From NCBI GenBank assembly GCA_947492375.1, contig CANLMI010000001.1, forward strand, positions 1,178,001 through 1,242,000: a stretch of 64,000 nt of DNA, in the 5' to 3' direction. The notes beneath the pieces were generated by a model that searched no databases, had not been told where the DNA came from, and saw only the letters and a program-made list of their open reading frames with translations. A program made the translations under genes and the position numbers. This document shows positions 10,255 to 21,922 of this stretch, in pieces. Position 1 is the stretch's first letter. Each line of letters begins with the position of its first letter. Source of the stretch: an uncultured Kordiimonas sp. GTDB taxonomy: Bacteria > Pseudomonadota > Alphaproteobacteria > Sphingomonadales > Kordiimonadaceae.

Positions 10255-10710
10255 TTACAGTTTTAAGTGCAAAAACTGATTAAACTTACTCGCTTCATAA
10301 TCAGAAAATGCTTCGCCGTTTTCAAACCTATAACGTCTATATAAACTAAGTGCTGGATCAAACGCAGGACCACTGCCTGTCTCCAACGACAGTAAAGAAT
10401 ACCCCCTTGATCTGGCAACCTCGATAATATGCTCAAGAATGTTCGCAGCGACACCTTTGCGTAAATGACCCTTGTGCGTTCGCATTGATTTAATTTCTCC
10501 GGATGTTGGCGATAATGCCTTCAATGCACCGCAGCCCAGAACATCATCATTTTCCCAAGCTACCCAAAAGCTAACGTCTGCTGCCTTAAGGCCGGAAAGA
10601 TCAAGTGCATATACACTTCCTGCTGGTGAATTTTCATGCATGCTAGTCAAATGATCCTGCAATAATGCCTGAACACCAGAATGCGTTAAATCATCGAGTA
10701 AAATCTTCAT
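10255..10710 (-). CDS. GNAT family N-acetyltransferase
   Basis: VLGCGALKALSPTSGEIKSMRTHKGHLRKGVAANILEHIIEVARSRGY..LSLETG. Confidence 0.85.
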   Translation of the reverse strand: MKILLDDLTHSGVQALLQDHLTSMHENSPAGSVYALDLSGLKAADVSFWVAWENDDVLGCGALKALSPTSGEIKSMRTHKGHLRKGVAANILEHIIEVARSRGYSLLSLETGSGPAFDPALSLYRRYRFENGEAFSDYEASKFNQFLHLKL

Positions 10711-10748
10711 GGTCTTTGTTTCAAGTTACTAGAGGAAGAAGGTATAAA

Positions 10749-11294
10749 CTACAACGCCATCTTATCAGACATAATCCGGTAAAACACATGCGGTTTGATC
10801 GGGCTATCGTCTGGCACATCAGGGTGATCAAAATCATGATCAGGCTCACGGTGCATGCCAATCTTTTCCATCACCCGCATCGATGGGATATTATTTTTGC
10901 TGGTTATAGAAACAACCTCTGGCGCTTTTAGCGTACTGAATGCATATAACAGACAAGCTTTTGCGCCCTCTGGTGCCAGCCCTTGCCCCCAAACATCTTT
11001 AGACAGCCTCCAACCAATCTCGGGCGAGCCGGCGCCCGGTATTCCCTCATGTGCGATTTCCATTCCGATAAAGCCGATAAACTTCCCTGTTGCTTTCAGG
11101 TCAGCTGCCCAAAAACAAAACCCATGCTCTTTATCATGCGCCATGCGCCTATCAACGCTTACGTCGCTCACATCGCGCCGCTGGATATCAGGGAAATACT
11201 GCATCACATCAGGGTCAGAATTCAACTTGGCGAAAGGGTCGCGGTCGCTTTCGCGCCACGACCGCAATATCAACCGATCAGTTTCTATCCGCAT
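10749..11294 (-). CDS. GNAT family N-acetyltransferase (RimJ/RimL type)
   Basis: METDRLILRSWRESDRDPFAKLNSDPDVM.. type N-terminus; EIGWRLSKDVWGQGLAPEGAKA. Confidence 0.85.
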   Translation of the reverse strand: MRIETDRLILRSWRESDRDPFAKLNSDPDVMQYFPDIQRRDVSDVSVDRRMAHDKEHGFCFWAADLKATGKFIGFIGMEIAHEGIPGAGSPEIGWRLSKDVWGQGLAPEGAKACLLYAFSTLKAPEVVSITSKNNIPSMRVMEKIGMHREPDHDFDHPDVPDDSPIKPHVFYRIMSDKMAL

Positions 11295-11310
11295 TAAACT
11301 TGGCCCAAGG

Positions 11311-13671
11311 TTACTTCACAGAAACAGATGGTTTGCCCGGCTTGCGTTTTGCTGACGCCTTTTTAGAAGGTGTTGAGGCTTTAGGCGCATGCGGCACAAT
11401 CTCAAAACCGAGCCCATCCCCCTTCACTTTCACGATAACCTCGCCGCCTTTGGATAGCGGACCAAACAATAGTTCATCGGCAAGTGGCTTCTTGATATTA
11501 TCCTGAATAACCCGCGATAATGGGCGTGCGCCGTATAGTTTGTCATAGCCTTTTTCAACGAGCCAGTTTTTGGCAGCAGTATCAAGCGTGATTTCAACGC
11601 CGCGATCTGCAAGCTGTAGTTCGAGCTGTAGGATAAATTTCTCAACAACCTTCGCAACAACTTCTGTTGGTAAAAAGCCAAATGGAATAACCGCATCAAG
11701 CCTGTTTCTGAACTCTGGACTAAAGGCCTGTTTAATTGCCTCTTCACTCGCGGCTTCATTAACGTCCCGGCCAAACCCAATCGCCGCTTTCGCAAGGTCC
11801 TTCGCACCAGCGTTTGTCGTCATAATCACAACAACATTGCGGAAGTCGATTTTCTTACCGTTATGATCCGTAAGCGTACCATTGTCCATCACCTGCAACA
11901 GCACGTTAAAGAGGTCAGGATGCGCCTTCTCGATCTCGTCGAGCAACAGAACACTGTGCGGTTGCTGATCAATAGCATCAGTCAACAGACCGCCCTGATC
12001 ATAACCAACATAGCCCGGAGGCGCACCAATAAGGCGCGAAATCGAATGCCGTTCCATATATTCAGACATATCAAAGCGATGAAGCTCAACACCAAGCAGA
12101 TCAGCAAGCTGGCGAGCAACCTCGGTTTTACCAACGCCTGTCGGGCCAGAGAATAAATAAGACCCAATTGGCTTATTTGGCTCGCGAAGGCCGGCACGCG
12201 ATAGCTTGATTGAGGCCGCAAGCGCTTCAATTGCTTGATTTTGCCCAAACACAACGCGTTTCAGATCATCTTCCAATGTTTTCATCACACGACTTTCATC
12301 GCGTGTAACCGATTTAGGCGGGATACGGGCAATTGTTGAAACTGTCGCCTCCACATCCTTAACACCTATTGTTTTCTTGCGCTTTGACGCCGCGAGCAAC
12401 ATCTGCGCCGCCCCGGTTTCATCAATCACATCAATCGCTTTATCTGGCAATTTACGGTCTGTGATATAACGATCTGACAGTTCAACAGCCGTCTTGATCG
12501 CGTCTGCCGTATAACGGATACCATGATGCTCTTCAAAATACGGCTTGATACCCTGTAAAATCTTAATGGCATCATCCACGGTCGGCTCGTTCACATCGAT
12601 TTTCTGGAAACGACGCAAGAGCGCACGGTCTTTTTCAAAGTGGCTGCGGAATTCCTTATAAGTTGTTGATCCCATGCAGCGGATACCGCCGTTTGCAAGC
12701 GCTGGTTTCAACAGGTTGGACGCATCCATAGCGCCGCCTGATGTCGCGCCAGCACCGATAACTGTATGGATTTCATCGATGAAGAGAATAGAATCGTCAT
12801 AATCCTCTAACTCTTTCATTACTGATTTCAGGCGCTCTTCAAAGTCACCACGGTAACGTGTACCTGCCAAAAGCGTTCCCATATCAAGGGAGAAGATAGT
12901 TGCCGCTTTCAAAACATCAGGGACATCGCCTTCATGAATACGGCGCGCCAACCCTTCAGCGATTGCCGTTTTACCTACACCCGGATCACCCACAAACAAT
13001 GGGTTATTTTTAGAGCGACGACATAGAACCTGAATAGCACGCTCTAATTCCCGCGAACGACCAATCAACGGATCAATTTTGCCGTCAGCCGCTTTTTCAT
13101 TCAAGTTTACACAGTAAGCCTTAAGCGCAGTGTCAGCGGCCTTGTCACCCTTTGGTGTCGCCTCCTCGCCGTCGATGCCTTCGTCATCGTCTTCAGCACC
13201 GTTAACCGAACGCGGTTCACTAAGGTCAGGCACTTTTGCAATACCGTGAGAAATATAATTCACAGCGTCAAAGCGGCTCATATCCTGATTTTGTAAGAAA
13301 TACACAGCATGGCTCTCGCGTTCTGAAAAGAGAGCAACAAGAATATTCGCACCTGTAATTTCCTCACGACCAGACGACTGAACATGCAGCAGTGCGCGCT
13401 GAACAACACGTTGGAAACCTGCTGTTGGTGTTGCTTCCATACCTTCAGCATCAATTTTCAGGCTATCAAGTTCGTTTTCCAGATAATCCTCAAGTTCCTT
13501 CGCCACAACAGAAATATCAATCCCGCATGCCCGCAGTACAGCAACAGCATCGCTATCGTCCAATAACGCCAGCAACAAATGCTCCAATGTTGCATATTCA
13601 TGGCTGCGCTCGTTTGCTTCATTAAGGGCCCGGTGAAGGGTTTCTTCGAGTTTTGAGGAAAAGCTTGGCAC
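11311..13671 (-). CDS. clpA: ATP-dependent Clp protease ATP-binding subunit ClpA
   Basis: Two AAA modules ([30 protein letters not shown]), Clp N domain; clpS upstream. Confidence 0.97.
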   Translation of the reverse strand: MPSFSSKLEETLHRALNEANERSHEYATLEHLLLALLDDSDAVAVLRACGIDISVVAKELEDYLENELDSLKIDAEGMEATPTAGFQRVVQRALLHVQSSGREEITGANILVALFSERESHAVYFLQNQDMSRFDAVNYISHGIAKVPDLSEPRSVNGAEDDDEGIDGEEATPKGDKAADTALKAYCVNLNEKAADGKIDPLIGRSRELERAIQVLCRRSKNNPLFVGDPGVGKTAIAEGLARRIHEGDVPDVLKAATIFSLDMGTLLAGTRYRGDFEERLKSVMKELEDYDDSILFIDEIHTVIGAGATSGGAMDASNLLKPALANGGIRCMGSTTYKEFRSHFEKDRALLRRFQKIDVNEPTVDDAIKILQGIKPYFEEHHGIRYTADAIKTAVELSDRYITDRKLPDKAIDVIDETGAAQMLLAASKRKKTIGVKDVEATVSTIARIPPKSVTRDESRVMKTLEDDLKRVVFGQNQAIEALAASIKLSRAGLREPNKPIGSYLFSGPTGVGKTEVARQLADLLGVELHRFDMSEYMERHSISRLIGAPPGYVGYDQGGLLTDAIDQQPHSVLLLDEIEKAHPDLFNVLLQVMDNGTLTDHNGKKIDFRNVVVIMTTNAGAKDLAKAAIGFGRDVNEAASEEAIKQAFSPEFRNRLDAVIPFGFLPTEVVAKVVEKFILQLELQLADRGVEITLDTAAKNWLVEKGYDKLYGARPLSRVIQDNIKKPLADELLFGPLSKGGEVIVKVKGDGLGFEIVPHAPKASTPSKKASAKRKPGKPSVSVK

Positions 13672-13771
13672 CTGTTACTCCTGATTATGCTAATTTATTA
13701 GCTGTTTCATTCTTTTGGGGCATTTCGCACTATCGCCCCATACTCATCCCTATTGTTTAAATACGGATGAT

Positions 13772-14107
13772 TTATTCTTTTTCGAGCGTACACTGAAGTG
13801 GATGTTCGTGTTGCTGAGCAAACGCCATCACTTGATTTACCTTGGTTTCAGCGACCTCATAGGTAAATACACCGCACACACCAACGCCTTTTTGATGCAC
13901 ATGCAACATCACTTCAGTTGCCTGCTCGACAGTCATGCGGAAATAGCGCTGCAAAATATGAACAACAAACTCCATAGGAGTATAATCATCATTCAACAGC
14001 AAAACTTTATACATGGATGGTTTCTTGGTTTTGGTTTCCGTGCGCGTTAAAACACCCGTGCCAGAACCGTTATCATCCTTATCATCGTTGTCGCGTTTAT
14101 CCGCCAT
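13772..14107 (-). CDS. clpS: ATP-dependent Clp protease adaptor ClpS
   Basis: [57 protein letters not shown]. Confidence 0.97.
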   Translation of the reverse strand: MADKRDNDDKDDNGSGTGVLTRTETKTKKPSMYKVLLLNDDYTPMEFVVHILQRYFRMTVEQATEVMLHVHQKGVGVCGVFTYEVAETKVNQVMAFAQQHEHPLQCTLEKE

Positions 14108-14216
14108 TACCTACTCTCTATTGCTCGTTAACCTTAATGTAGCGCAGCAATTAAATAGTTAAAGAGAGAAAATGCATAATAACGAGAAAGTTTTCACCCT
14201 AAAGCACCCTCAATCT

Positions 14217-15602
14217 TTACAAATCGCTCGGTGCATTGACCTCGCATGCAGTTAAGGCTTCAACGAGCGCTTCTTTCAAACGCGCTAAACCAGCCTCATC
14301 CGCCGCTTCACAGCGGGCAACAAGTACCGCCTGTGTGTTTGATGCCCGCAGTAACCACCAACCATCATCCGTACTTACACGAACACCGTCAATGGTATTC
14401 ATCACAGCGCCGCGCGCTTCCAACCATTTTTTCACCTCATCAATAACACCAAACTTTTTGGTATCATCGCAGTCAAATCGAAGCTCTGGGGTGTTAACAG
14501 CCTGTGGCAGGCCATCTTTTAACTTCACGAGGTCACCGCCTTGCTTTGAGACTGCATTCAAGAACCGTATGCCTGCATAAATTGCATCATCATGACCGTA
14601 AAATTTATGCTTATAAAAAATATGCCCTGACATTTCACCAGCGAGCGGTGCCTCAAGCTCCACCATTTTATCCTTAATCAGCGAGTGACCCGTTTTCCAC
14701 ATAATAGGCTTGCCGCCCAGCTCCTCAACGCGGTCGAAAAACGCCTGGCTTGCCTTTACATCCGCAATAATCGGTGCCCCCGGCACAGTCTTCAAAAGAT
14801 CACCAGCCATAATCGCCAGCATCTGATCCCCCCATACAACGCGGCCTTTGGCATCAATGGCGCCGATACGGTCGCCGTCACCGTCAAATGAAAGGCCAAT
14901 ATCGCAGCCATGTTCGCGCACGACCTCCTTCAACTGCTCAAGATTTTCTTCAACGGTTGGGTCTGCGTGATGGTTTGGGAATGTGCCGTCAATTTCAGCG
15001 TTGATAACAACATGCTCGCCCGGCAAGCGTTTTACGAGTGCGGCGACCGCAGGGCCTGCGGCACCGTTTGCAGGATCCCACGCAACCTTAAAGCCATCCA
15101 TGTCAACGTCGCGGAGCAATCGTTCAATATATTGGTCAAAAATATCGACATATTCAACGCCCCCATTACCCGTTTCAAAATCACCCTCAGCCGCAGTTTT
15201 ACCGAGCGCCTGAATAGCGGCGCCAAAGCATGGCTTTTTACCAAGCATGATCTTGAAACCATTATAATTTGGCGGATTATGGGAACCTGTGATCATAATG
15301 CCGCCGTCCGTATCCAATTCGAACACAGAATAGTAAAGCATTGGCGTCCCGCCAAGCCCGACACACTGCACATTTATGCCCGTACTTGTGATACCTTTAA
15401 TAAGCGCTTCAGAAAATGCAGGTGATGACAGGCGGCCATCATACCCCACTGAAACTATTTTACCGCCAGCACGTTTTACATGAGTACCAAATGCCATACC
15501 AAGCGCACGGGCGTCATCAGTATCAACAGTTTCACCAACGATACCCCGCACATCATATTCACGTAGAACTGTAGGATGAAAAATATGTGGTACCATGCTC
15601 AT
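14217..15602 (-). CDS. Phosphomannomutase/phosphoglucomutase
   Basis: LREYDVRGIVGETV; ITGSHNPPNYNGFKI; SFDGDGDRIGAID. Confidence 0.92.
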   Translation of the reverse strand: MSMVPHIFHPTVLREYDVRGIVGETVDTDDARALGMAFGTHVKRAGGKIVSVGYDGRLSSPAFSEALIKGITSTGINVQCVGLGGTPMLYYSVFELDTDGGIMITGSHNPPNYNGFKIMLGKKPCFGAAIQALGKTAAEGDFETGNGGVEYVDIFDQYIERLLRDVDMDGFKVAWDPANGAAGPAVAALVKRLPGEHVVINAEIDGTFPNHHADPTVEENLEQLKEVVREHGCDIGLSFDGDGDRIGAIDAKGRVVWGDQMLAIMAGDLLKTVPGAPIIADVKASQAFFDRVEELGGKPIMWKTGHSLIKDKMVELEAPLAGEMSGHIFYKHKFYGHDDAIYAGIRFLNAVSKQGGDLVKLKDGLPQAVNTPELRFDCDDTKKFGVIDEVKKWLEARGAVMNTIDGVRVSTDDGWWLLRASNTQAVLVARCEAADEAGLARLKEALVEALTACEVNAPSDL

Positions 15603-15678
15603 TTCCCTCTCGAAGCCTATATCTATTTCAATCTAGCTGTAACTGAACTGATTATCTGCCTAAAATCATACCAAAATA

Positions 15679-16158
15679 TTATGAGTATTCGTCCAAAAGC
15701 ACACGTTTTGCTTCGTTTATTTTAGCAGCCATCCAATCATTCCCCCCCTTATCAGGGTGAACACGTGCCATCATTTTCTTATAAGCAGTGTTTATCTCGT
15801 CAACATCTGCACCATCATCGAGCCCTAAAACTTCAAGCGCTTCAGCACGGCTCATCGCTGCATTTGTTGATTGTTTTGGCTTAGAAGCAGAACCGTTCTT
15901 AAATTCTTTCACTTTATCATAAAGCCCTTTAGCAAACATTGCCTTACCAAAAAGTTGCCAAACAGCATAACCCACTGGCACAATTGCAAACACGCCTCGA
16001 CCAGCCGCCATTAGAATTAAGCTAAGCAGGCCGCAGACCGCGATCACCGCCCAGAAAAGTGCTGATTTTGCTGATTTAACGTCCGTACGGGACCACCAGC
16101 CAAGCAACCAGAGCAAAGCCAGAGCAAGCAGAACACCAACGATTAACCATCCAAGCAT
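15679..16158 (-). CDS. Membrane-anchored DnaJ-domain protein
   Basis: TM segments followed by ALEVLGLDDGADVDEINTAYKKMMARVHPDKGGNDWMAAKINEAKRVLL. Confidence 0.85.
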   Translation of the reverse strand: MLGWLIVGVLLALALLWLLGWWSRTDVKSAKSALFWAVIAVCGLLSLILMAAGRGVFAIVPVGYAVWQLFGKAMFAKGLYDKVKEFKNGSASKPKQSTNAAMSRAEALEVLGLDDGADVDEINTAYKKMMARVHPDKGGNDWMAAKINEAKRVLLDEYS

Positions 16159-16184
16159 ATCTATTCCTGATCAGTGGTTATTGT

Positions 16185-17033
16185 TTACGCCACTTTCTCA
16201 CGGCGAAACGGTAAATTAAGACCGTCCATCAATGAGCGTAACTCTTGACGCGCTGTAACGTGTGACATCGAAAGCCCTTTACCATCGATACCACCGATTT
16301 CCTTAAGATCCAAAAGCGTCAACCCGTGCAAAAACAATTCACGGTAAACCACACGCTCGCTTAGGCCAGAGATATAACGAATACCAATACGTTTTGTCAG
16401 CTCGTTCAAAACCTTTTCAACCCGTTCCTTGTTTTTAGCATGCAAGTTACCAACACGGTTTCTAAGAACAACCCAGTCGATCGAAGCACCATCTGCCATC
16501 GAGCGGCGTTGGCGTGCCTTCCACACCATTTCAGCATAAAGGCTTGGGCCGACAACCTTATGATTTTCTGCATCAACACGTGCCAGCAGATCCAGGTCAA
16601 CAAAACTATCATTTACAGGCGTTACAAGCGTATCAGCCGCCGTATGTGCGAGGCGTGACAGGAAGGTATCACTTCCCGGGCAATCAATAACAATAATATC
16701 AACTTCGCCTGCTACATCGCTGTATGCTGCTTCAAAACGAGCTTTCTCATCCGCCTCTGACTCGTCGGATGTGCGGTATTCAGAACGTGGCACTACCCGC
16801 TCAAGCGGCATCGGCAGGTCATGGCCGCGTTTTTCGCAAAACTGACGGCGATTTTCCACATAGCGGGTCAAACTTTTCTGCCGGGCATCCAGGTCAATCG
16901 TTGCAACCTTATAACCTTCTGACAACAAAGAGACGACAATATGCATCGCTGTTGTTGACTTTCCAGAGCCTCCCTTTTCGTTCCCCAAAACAATTAGATA
17001 CGGACGACCATGTGCTGACATACGAATACCCAC
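16185..17033 (-). CDS. mipZ: MipZ-like ParA-family division-plane ATPase
   Basis: IVLGNEKGGSGKSTTAMHIVVSLLSEGYKVATIDLDARQKSLTRYVENR; alphaproteobacterial MipZ pattern. Confidence 0.85.
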   Translation of the reverse strand: MGIRMSAHGRPYLIVLGNEKGGSGKSTTAMHIVVSLLSEGYKVATIDLDARQKSLTRYVENRRQFCEKRGHDLPMPLERVVPRSEYRTSDESEADEKARFEAAYSDVAGEVDIIVIDCPGSDTFLSRLAHTAADTLVTPVNDSFVDLDLLARVDAENHKVVGPSLYAEMVWKARQRRSMADGASIDWVVLRNRVGNLHAKNKERVEKVLNELTKRIGIRYISGLSERVVYRELFLHGLTLLDLKEIGGIDGKGLSMSHVTARQELRSLMDGLNLPFRREKVA

Positions 17034-17184
17034 TTAATAATTTCAAGAGGCAAAATATCCCTGACTAAGGGCTTAAAATGCACTCTTCCATCACTACATA
17101 TCTTTACTAATGGCGTTATAGCCGCATAAAATGCAAATAGAAACGAAGAAGATTGATAAAGTAACCTGAGGGGAGCTATAAATA

Positions 17185-18168
17185 ATGAAAGTCATTGGCA
17201 GGTACATTGGTATCTTTGCTCTGGCCGTTCTGTTTATCGTGCTTCCGGTTTTATTTGCCCGCCATTTCCTTGAAACAGCTAGAATCACTAGCTTAGAGCA
17301 AGGCGAACCCAACTATCTTTCACACGAAACACCTTCTCATGATGAAGAAGCGGTGAGCAAAAAACTTGCAATTGTTTTAGATCAGAACTTCCACAATATA
17401 GAAGAAATTCCACGTATATTTTTGACCCGATTGCCCGAATCACTACCTGAAATTAAAAATACAGCCCAACGGAAAAAGATTTTCATCTCTACTATGCTGC
17501 CTTTAATATTACGGTCAAATGAACTAATTCAGGCAGACCGTAAAACAATCCACAAGCTCCAACGTAAGATCGATAGAGGCTATTTACTCAGGCTTAGCGA
17601 ACGTAACTGGTTACACACTCTCTTTAAACGTTATTTCAGCAAAAATGAGTATAATAAATTCTCCATGCAACTAGCTTCTAACGATATCAGCAGGCTTTTA
17701 TACAGGCTGGACACGATCCCTCCTTCACTGGCTCTTGCACAAGCCGCTATCGAATCTGGCTGGGGAACCAGCTATTTTTCGCAAAAAGGAAATGCTCTTT
17801 TTGGCCAATGGGTATGGGACGAGAATGAAGCAGGGATAGTACCACGCGGCCGCGAAGAAGGGAAAATCCACCGTGTGAAAAGCTTTGAATATTTACTGGA
17901 TAGTGTGCGTAGCTATATGATTAACCTTAATCGCAACAGCAACTATCCAGAGCTTCGCAGAAGGCGTGCAGAGTTGAAAAAACATAATCTGCCAGTTACA
18001 GGTGTAGCACTTGCCCCTTCACTTATTAAATACTCGGAAAGAGGCGTTGTTTATACTAACGATGTTATATCAATGATAAACTATAACGGCTTTAACGCCC
18101 TCGATAGTGCATCCCTTGCCCCTACTCGCGCCTTAGCAACCAATCAAACGTTGGTAGCCATCAATTAG
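17185..18168 (+). CDS. Glucosaminidase-domain (Bax-like) protein
   Basis: PPSLALAQAAIESGWGTSYFSQKGNALFGQWVWDENEAGIVPRGREEGKIHRVKSFEYLLDSVRSYMINLN. Confidence 0.85.
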   Translation: MKVIGRYIGIFALAVLFIVLPVLFARHFLETARITSLEQGEPNYLSHETPSHDEEAVSKKLAIVLDQNFHNIEEIPRIFLTRLPESLPEIKNTAQRKKIFISTMLPLILRSNELIQADRKTIHKLQRKIDRGYLLRLSERNWLHTLFKRYFSKNEYNKFSMQLASNDISRLLYRLDTIPPSLALAQAAIESGWGTSYFSQKGNALFGQWVWDENEAGIVPRGREEGKIHRVKSFEYLLDSVRSYMINLNRNSNYPELRRRRAELKKHNLPVTGVALAPSLIKYSERGVVYTNDVISMINYNGFNALDSASLAPTRALATNQTLVAIN

Positions 18169-18179
18169 GATTATTAAAA

Positions 18180-19052
18180 TTGGAAAATACTGAAACTGTC
18201 CCTGTCGTGCGAACAGTTGCGGCCCTTCGGCAAATCGTTAAAGAATGGAAAGCTTTAGGGCACCGCGTCGGATTGGTTCCCACTATGGGGGCTCTGCATC
18301 ACGGCCACCTTTCGCTCGTCGATGAAATTGCAGAGGCTTGTGACAAAATAATCGTAAGTATTTTCGTTAATCCTGCACAGTTTGGCGCCCATGAAGACCT
18401 GAGCAAATACCCAAGGCAAGAGCTTGAAGATCGCAAAAAACTTAAAAGCACCAAAACTGATCTGGTTTTCGCCCCCGAAGTGGGCGAGATGTACCCCGAT
18501 AGCTTTGAAACCGTTGTCTCGGTTCCCAAACTCGGGCGAGATTATGAGGGAGTACATCGCCCCGGGCATTTTGAAGGGGTTGCAACAGTTGTTAGCAAAC
18601 TGATTATTCAATCCTATGCTGACACTGCCATTTTCGGCGAAAAAGATTATCAGCAGCTGGCTGTTATCAAGAAATTTGTAAAAGACCTTGATATTCCCTG
18701 TGAAATACTCGGCGGTACCTTAATTAGAGAAAGCGATGGCCTCGCGGCATCATCGCGTAATGTCTATTTATCACCGGAAGATAGGAAAACCGCAGGTAGC
18801 TTTAATAAAATATTGAAAAAGCTTATTAAAGGTGCCGAGGCAGGTGGCAACTTACGCGCTTTGGAAAAAACAGCAACGGAATCACTATTGGATGCAGGTT
18901 TCACTAAAGTGGATTATGTTGCAATTGTCGATAAAGACACATTAATCCCCATTGATAAAGTCAACGGCGAAGCAAGGGTTATCTCTGTTGCGCGGTTCGG
19001 TAATACCCGACTGTTGGATAACATGGCGATCAATCCAGACAAACCGGATTGA
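18180..19052 (+). CDS. panC: Pantoate-beta-alanine ligase (TTG start likely)
   Basis: GLVPTMGALHHGHLSLV; VSIFVNPAQFG; FGEKDYQQLAVIKK; RESDGLAASSRNVYLS. Confidence 0.95.
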   Translation: MENTETVPVVRTVAALRQIVKEWKALGHRVGLVPTMGALHHGHLSLVDEIAEACDKIIVSIFVNPAQFGAHEDLSKYPRQELEDRKKLKSTKTDLVFAPEVGEMYPDSFETVVSVPKLGRDYEGVHRPGHFEGVATVVSKLIIQSYADTAIFGEKDYQQLAVIKKFVKDLDIPCEILGGTLIRESDGLAASSRNVYLSPEDRKTAGSFNKILKKLIKGAEAGGNLRALEKTATESLLDAGFTKVDYVAIVDKDTLIPIDKVNGEARVISVARFGNTRLLDNMAINPDKPD

Positions 19053-19068
19053 TCACCGTTTTTAGTCA

Positions 19069-20655
19069 TTACTCTTCAGGTTTGGGTTCCGGCTTACGCG
19101 GAAAACGTTCATCACGCATTGCAGCATTATAGACAAAACTGGCCATAATTACTGCGGCTTGTTTTAAATCCTTGGCATAGGCATGATCAAGCGTATCAAT
19201 CTGGCTATGATGTAGGCGTGATCCATAATCGAGCGGGTCTTGAATAAATTGAAAGCCCGGCAAACCAACATCGTCGAATGGCTCGTGATCAGTGCCGCCA
19301 GTATTATTTAATGTAACAGTCTTGGCACCCAAATCATGGAACGGCTTAAACCATTCTTTAAAAACTTCAGCCGCAGCGGCATTTCCTTCCGCATAAATAC
19401 CTCTGATTTTACCAGAACCATTATCTAAATTGAAGTATGTGGAAAATTTATCATATCCTTTCAATTTAGTTAACGGGAATTGCCCGTAATGCTTTTCATA
19501 AGGCCCCATATATTTCAGTTCAGGGGCATCATTTAATGGACGAGTTACAAGATGATCCATAACATATTGCTGAGAACCGAAATATCCCTGCTCTTCGCCG
19601 CCCCAAAGACCAATGCGAATTGTGCGCTTAGGCTCAATACCAATAGCCTTTAATATTCTGACCGCTTCCATAGTAACAGCAACGCCTGCTCCATTATCAA
19701 CAGCGCCGTCACCTACAAACCAGCTATCAAGGTGTGCACCCAACATAACAACCTCAGGGTTTCTTCCCTTCCCTTTAATCTCTGCAAGCGTTGAATAGCT
19801 TTTCAGATCATCACGGTGAAAGGTTACATCCACGTCCATGGAAAGCTTGACATCTTCACCCCAACTTATCAGCCGCACCATTCGTTCATAATGCTCTGCC
19901 GCCATACTTATTCCTGGAACTTCAGCGGTTTCACCTTCCCAATGCTGATAACCACTCGCTTCAATAAGAGCAGCCCCCCGCGGTGAGCGCTTCACCATCG
20001 CGGCAGCACCCTCGTCCTTCAAGAATTTTTCCAGTTCAAAGCCAAAGTTAAAGAAGCTCACCCACCCCGGCAGATCATCAGCCTGATTGGACTTAGGCAC
20101 AGTATACTCAGATGTCTTTTTAAGGCTTTCATCATCACGCCGCGTAAATACAGTATTGCTTGGCTCACGTTGGGCCCGAACACTACTGACCAGAACAATT
20201 TTCCCTTTTAATTTTCCTTTGTATTTTTCAAAATCAGCTTTAGAGCGCATTGGTGCATAAATAACGTCCGCCTCTAAAATGCCATTTGTTCCCGGGTGCC
20301 AGCTTATTGGATATGCGTATACCTGAGTTTTACGGGGGGCCGTCATGTGAACCTGAATAGAATTCATGGTCCATCCCGGTCCAAAATCAAACCCTTCCAA
20401 GTGGGCGTTATCAAGCCCCCACTCGCTCAACTGTTCCTTAGTCCAGTTGTTTGCTTCCAGCATTGCAGGCGTTCCCGTAAGGCGCGGCCCAATAATATCT
20501 GTCAGGTAACCCAGCGTTTCCATGACCTGAGAGTTATTAAACCCTTCGTCTCGAATTTTATTAATAACCTCCAGGTCTGGCTTATCATCTGCCCATATTG
20601 GCAGAACCATGCTCACGACTAAAAGAGCACTCGCTATCAGTTTTCTCATTTTCAT
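19069..20655 (-). CDS. Secreted M28-type peptidase
   Basis: Signal peptide; VVMLGAHLDSWFVGDGAVDNGAGVAVTMEAVRIL; WGGEEQGYFGS; NNTGGTDHEPF. Confidence 0.85.
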   Translation of the reverse strand: MKMRKLIASALLVVSMVLPIWADDKPDLEVINKIRDEGFNNSQVMETLGYLTDIIGPRLTGTPAMLEANNWTKEQLSEWGLDNAHLEGFDFGPGWTMNSIQVHMTAPRKTQVYAYPISWHPGTNGILEADVIYAPMRSKADFEKYKGKLKGKIVLVSSVRAQREPSNTVFTRRDDESLKKTSEYTVPKSNQADDLPGWVSFFNFGFELEKFLKDEGAAAMVKRSPRGAALIEASGYQHWEGETAEVPGISMAAEHYERMVRLISWGEDVKLSMDVDVTFHRDDLKSYSTLAEIKGKGRNPEVVMLGAHLDSWFVGDGAVDNGAGVAVTMEAVRILKAIGIEPKRTIRIGLWGGEEQGYFGSQQYVMDHLVTRPLNDAPELKYMGPYEKHYGQFPLTKLKGYDKFSTYFNLDNGSGKIRGIYAEGNAAAAEVFKEWFKPFHDLGAKTVTLNNTGGTDHEPFDDVGLPGFQFIQDPLDYGSRLHHSQIDTLDHAYAKDLKQAAVIMASFVYNAAMRDERFPRKPEPKPEE

Positions 20656-20675
20656 TCCCTCTAAAAAACTGCACT

Positions 20676-21113
20676 CTAAAGCAATCCAAGTTCCTTTAGT
20701 TCAGTCATCATTTCAACCGGCATATCATCATATGATTGACCAGTCCCCTTCACGCCCAAATCTATAGGAGCATCTTCCGGTTTCAAATATCGCCATCCCT
20801 GAAAACCACGTTTTGGCCTTGGTTCTGTCAATATAACCTCGGGCTTAATAAGCATGTTGATGGCCATACGGCCGTCGCCTGTTTGAAATTCCTCAAATGC
20901 TATAAGCGGTGCCCGGGCGAGGATAACATTCTTTACGATCCAATAGGCAGACCCGCCTGTAAGGAGTTCTTCCTGTCTCTTGGGCCGGTTGCGTGTAGTT
21001 AATGGCATTACCAGACCATACTCATCATGATGATAGGTATATCTTTCAACAACTTCTCGTAAATGATCGACAGATTTAACGCCCGCAGCAACTCTTAACA
21101 AATGTAACGTCAT
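20676..21113 (-). CDS. DUF1489 family protein
   Basis: GSAYWIVKNVILARAPLIAFEEF...PKRGFQGWRYLKPEDAPIDL. Confidence 0.75.
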   Translation of the reverse strand: MTLHLLRVAAGVKSVDHLREVVERYTYHHDEYGLVMPLTTRNRPKRQEELLTGGSAYWIVKNVILARAPLIAFEEFQTGDGRMAINMLIKPEVILTEPRPKRGFQGWRYLKPEDAPIDLGVKGTGQSYDDMPVEMMTELKELGLL

Positions 21114-21922
21114 TCAAATAACTCATGCCCTTCAGAAAACCATGCGTAATCGCGGTAATGACGCAGGCCATCATTTCCCGCATAAACAAATCTGGGATCA
21201 GACACATAATTCTCGAACTGTTTTAATAATGGCCACATATCAGGAGCCCACGGTGTCTTGAGCTGATTGGTTATTTCGCGGATATAATCAGGAAACCGGA
21301 GGTAATCACCAAAAGTATTACTTTCATCCAATATCAAGCGAGACAACCGCCCCAGATAACAAATACGATCAACCATCCTGTAACCATACTCGCTACCAAG
21401 TGGTTTCATTTCATCCATCAGATACCCGCCAACGCGGTCTATCAATTCAGGATTAATCGATAAATGATGCTGGATATCAGTAACATCGTCACCGTGCATA
21501 TTATTTACTGTATGCAGAGCACGCCGGCGTAACTCCTTGGGAAGCGATGGAAACCCTGTCGTCATCCAAAAAGCAACCCGACGCCGTAGAACCTCGATCG
21601 GGCTACCTTTCGTTACAAAATCATCACCGCCTACCCGAAGTCCACCGCGAAATATCTCAAGGTCATTATAGCCTGTCATATAGATAATAGGCATCATCTT
21701 CATACCCTGACGTTCCATAGACTCAGCAAAATCAAATCCACCCATACCGGGCATCTGTACATCACTAATAATCAAGGCAGGTTTATAGGCTCGCACTATT
21801 TCCAGACCATCTTCGACTGTGTCAGCCGTTAAAGCATCAAAGCCAAAATGACGAACGGCCGCAGCATTGAGATTCAATACAACGGGTTCATCATCAACTA
21901 AAAGTACAGGGCCGTTTTTCAT
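21110..21922 (-). CDS. Response regulator with N-terminal receiver and uncharacterised helical C-terminus
   Basis: PVLLVDDEPVVLNLNAAAVRHFGFDALTA...LIISDVQMPGMGGFDF...IIYMTGY; no recognised output domain. Confidence 0.8.
   Translation of the reverse strand: MKNGPVLLVDDEPVVLNLNAAAVRHFGFDALTADTVEDGLEIVRAYKPALIISDVQMPGMGGFDFAESMERQGMKMMPIIYMTGYNDLEIFRGGLRVGGDDFVTKGSPIEVLRRRVAFWMTTGFPSLPKELRRRALHTVNNMHGDDVTDIQHHLSINPELIDRVGGYLMDEMKPLGSEYGYRMVDRICYLGRLSRLILDESNTFGDYLRFPDYIREITNQLKTPWAPDMWPLLKQFENYVSDPRFVYAGNDGLRHYRDYAWFSEGHELFE

Noticed and set aside
14910-15425. 171-aa plus-strand ORF
   Set aside because: Antisense to the well-supported phosphomannomutase gene; low-complexity, no recognisable motif.
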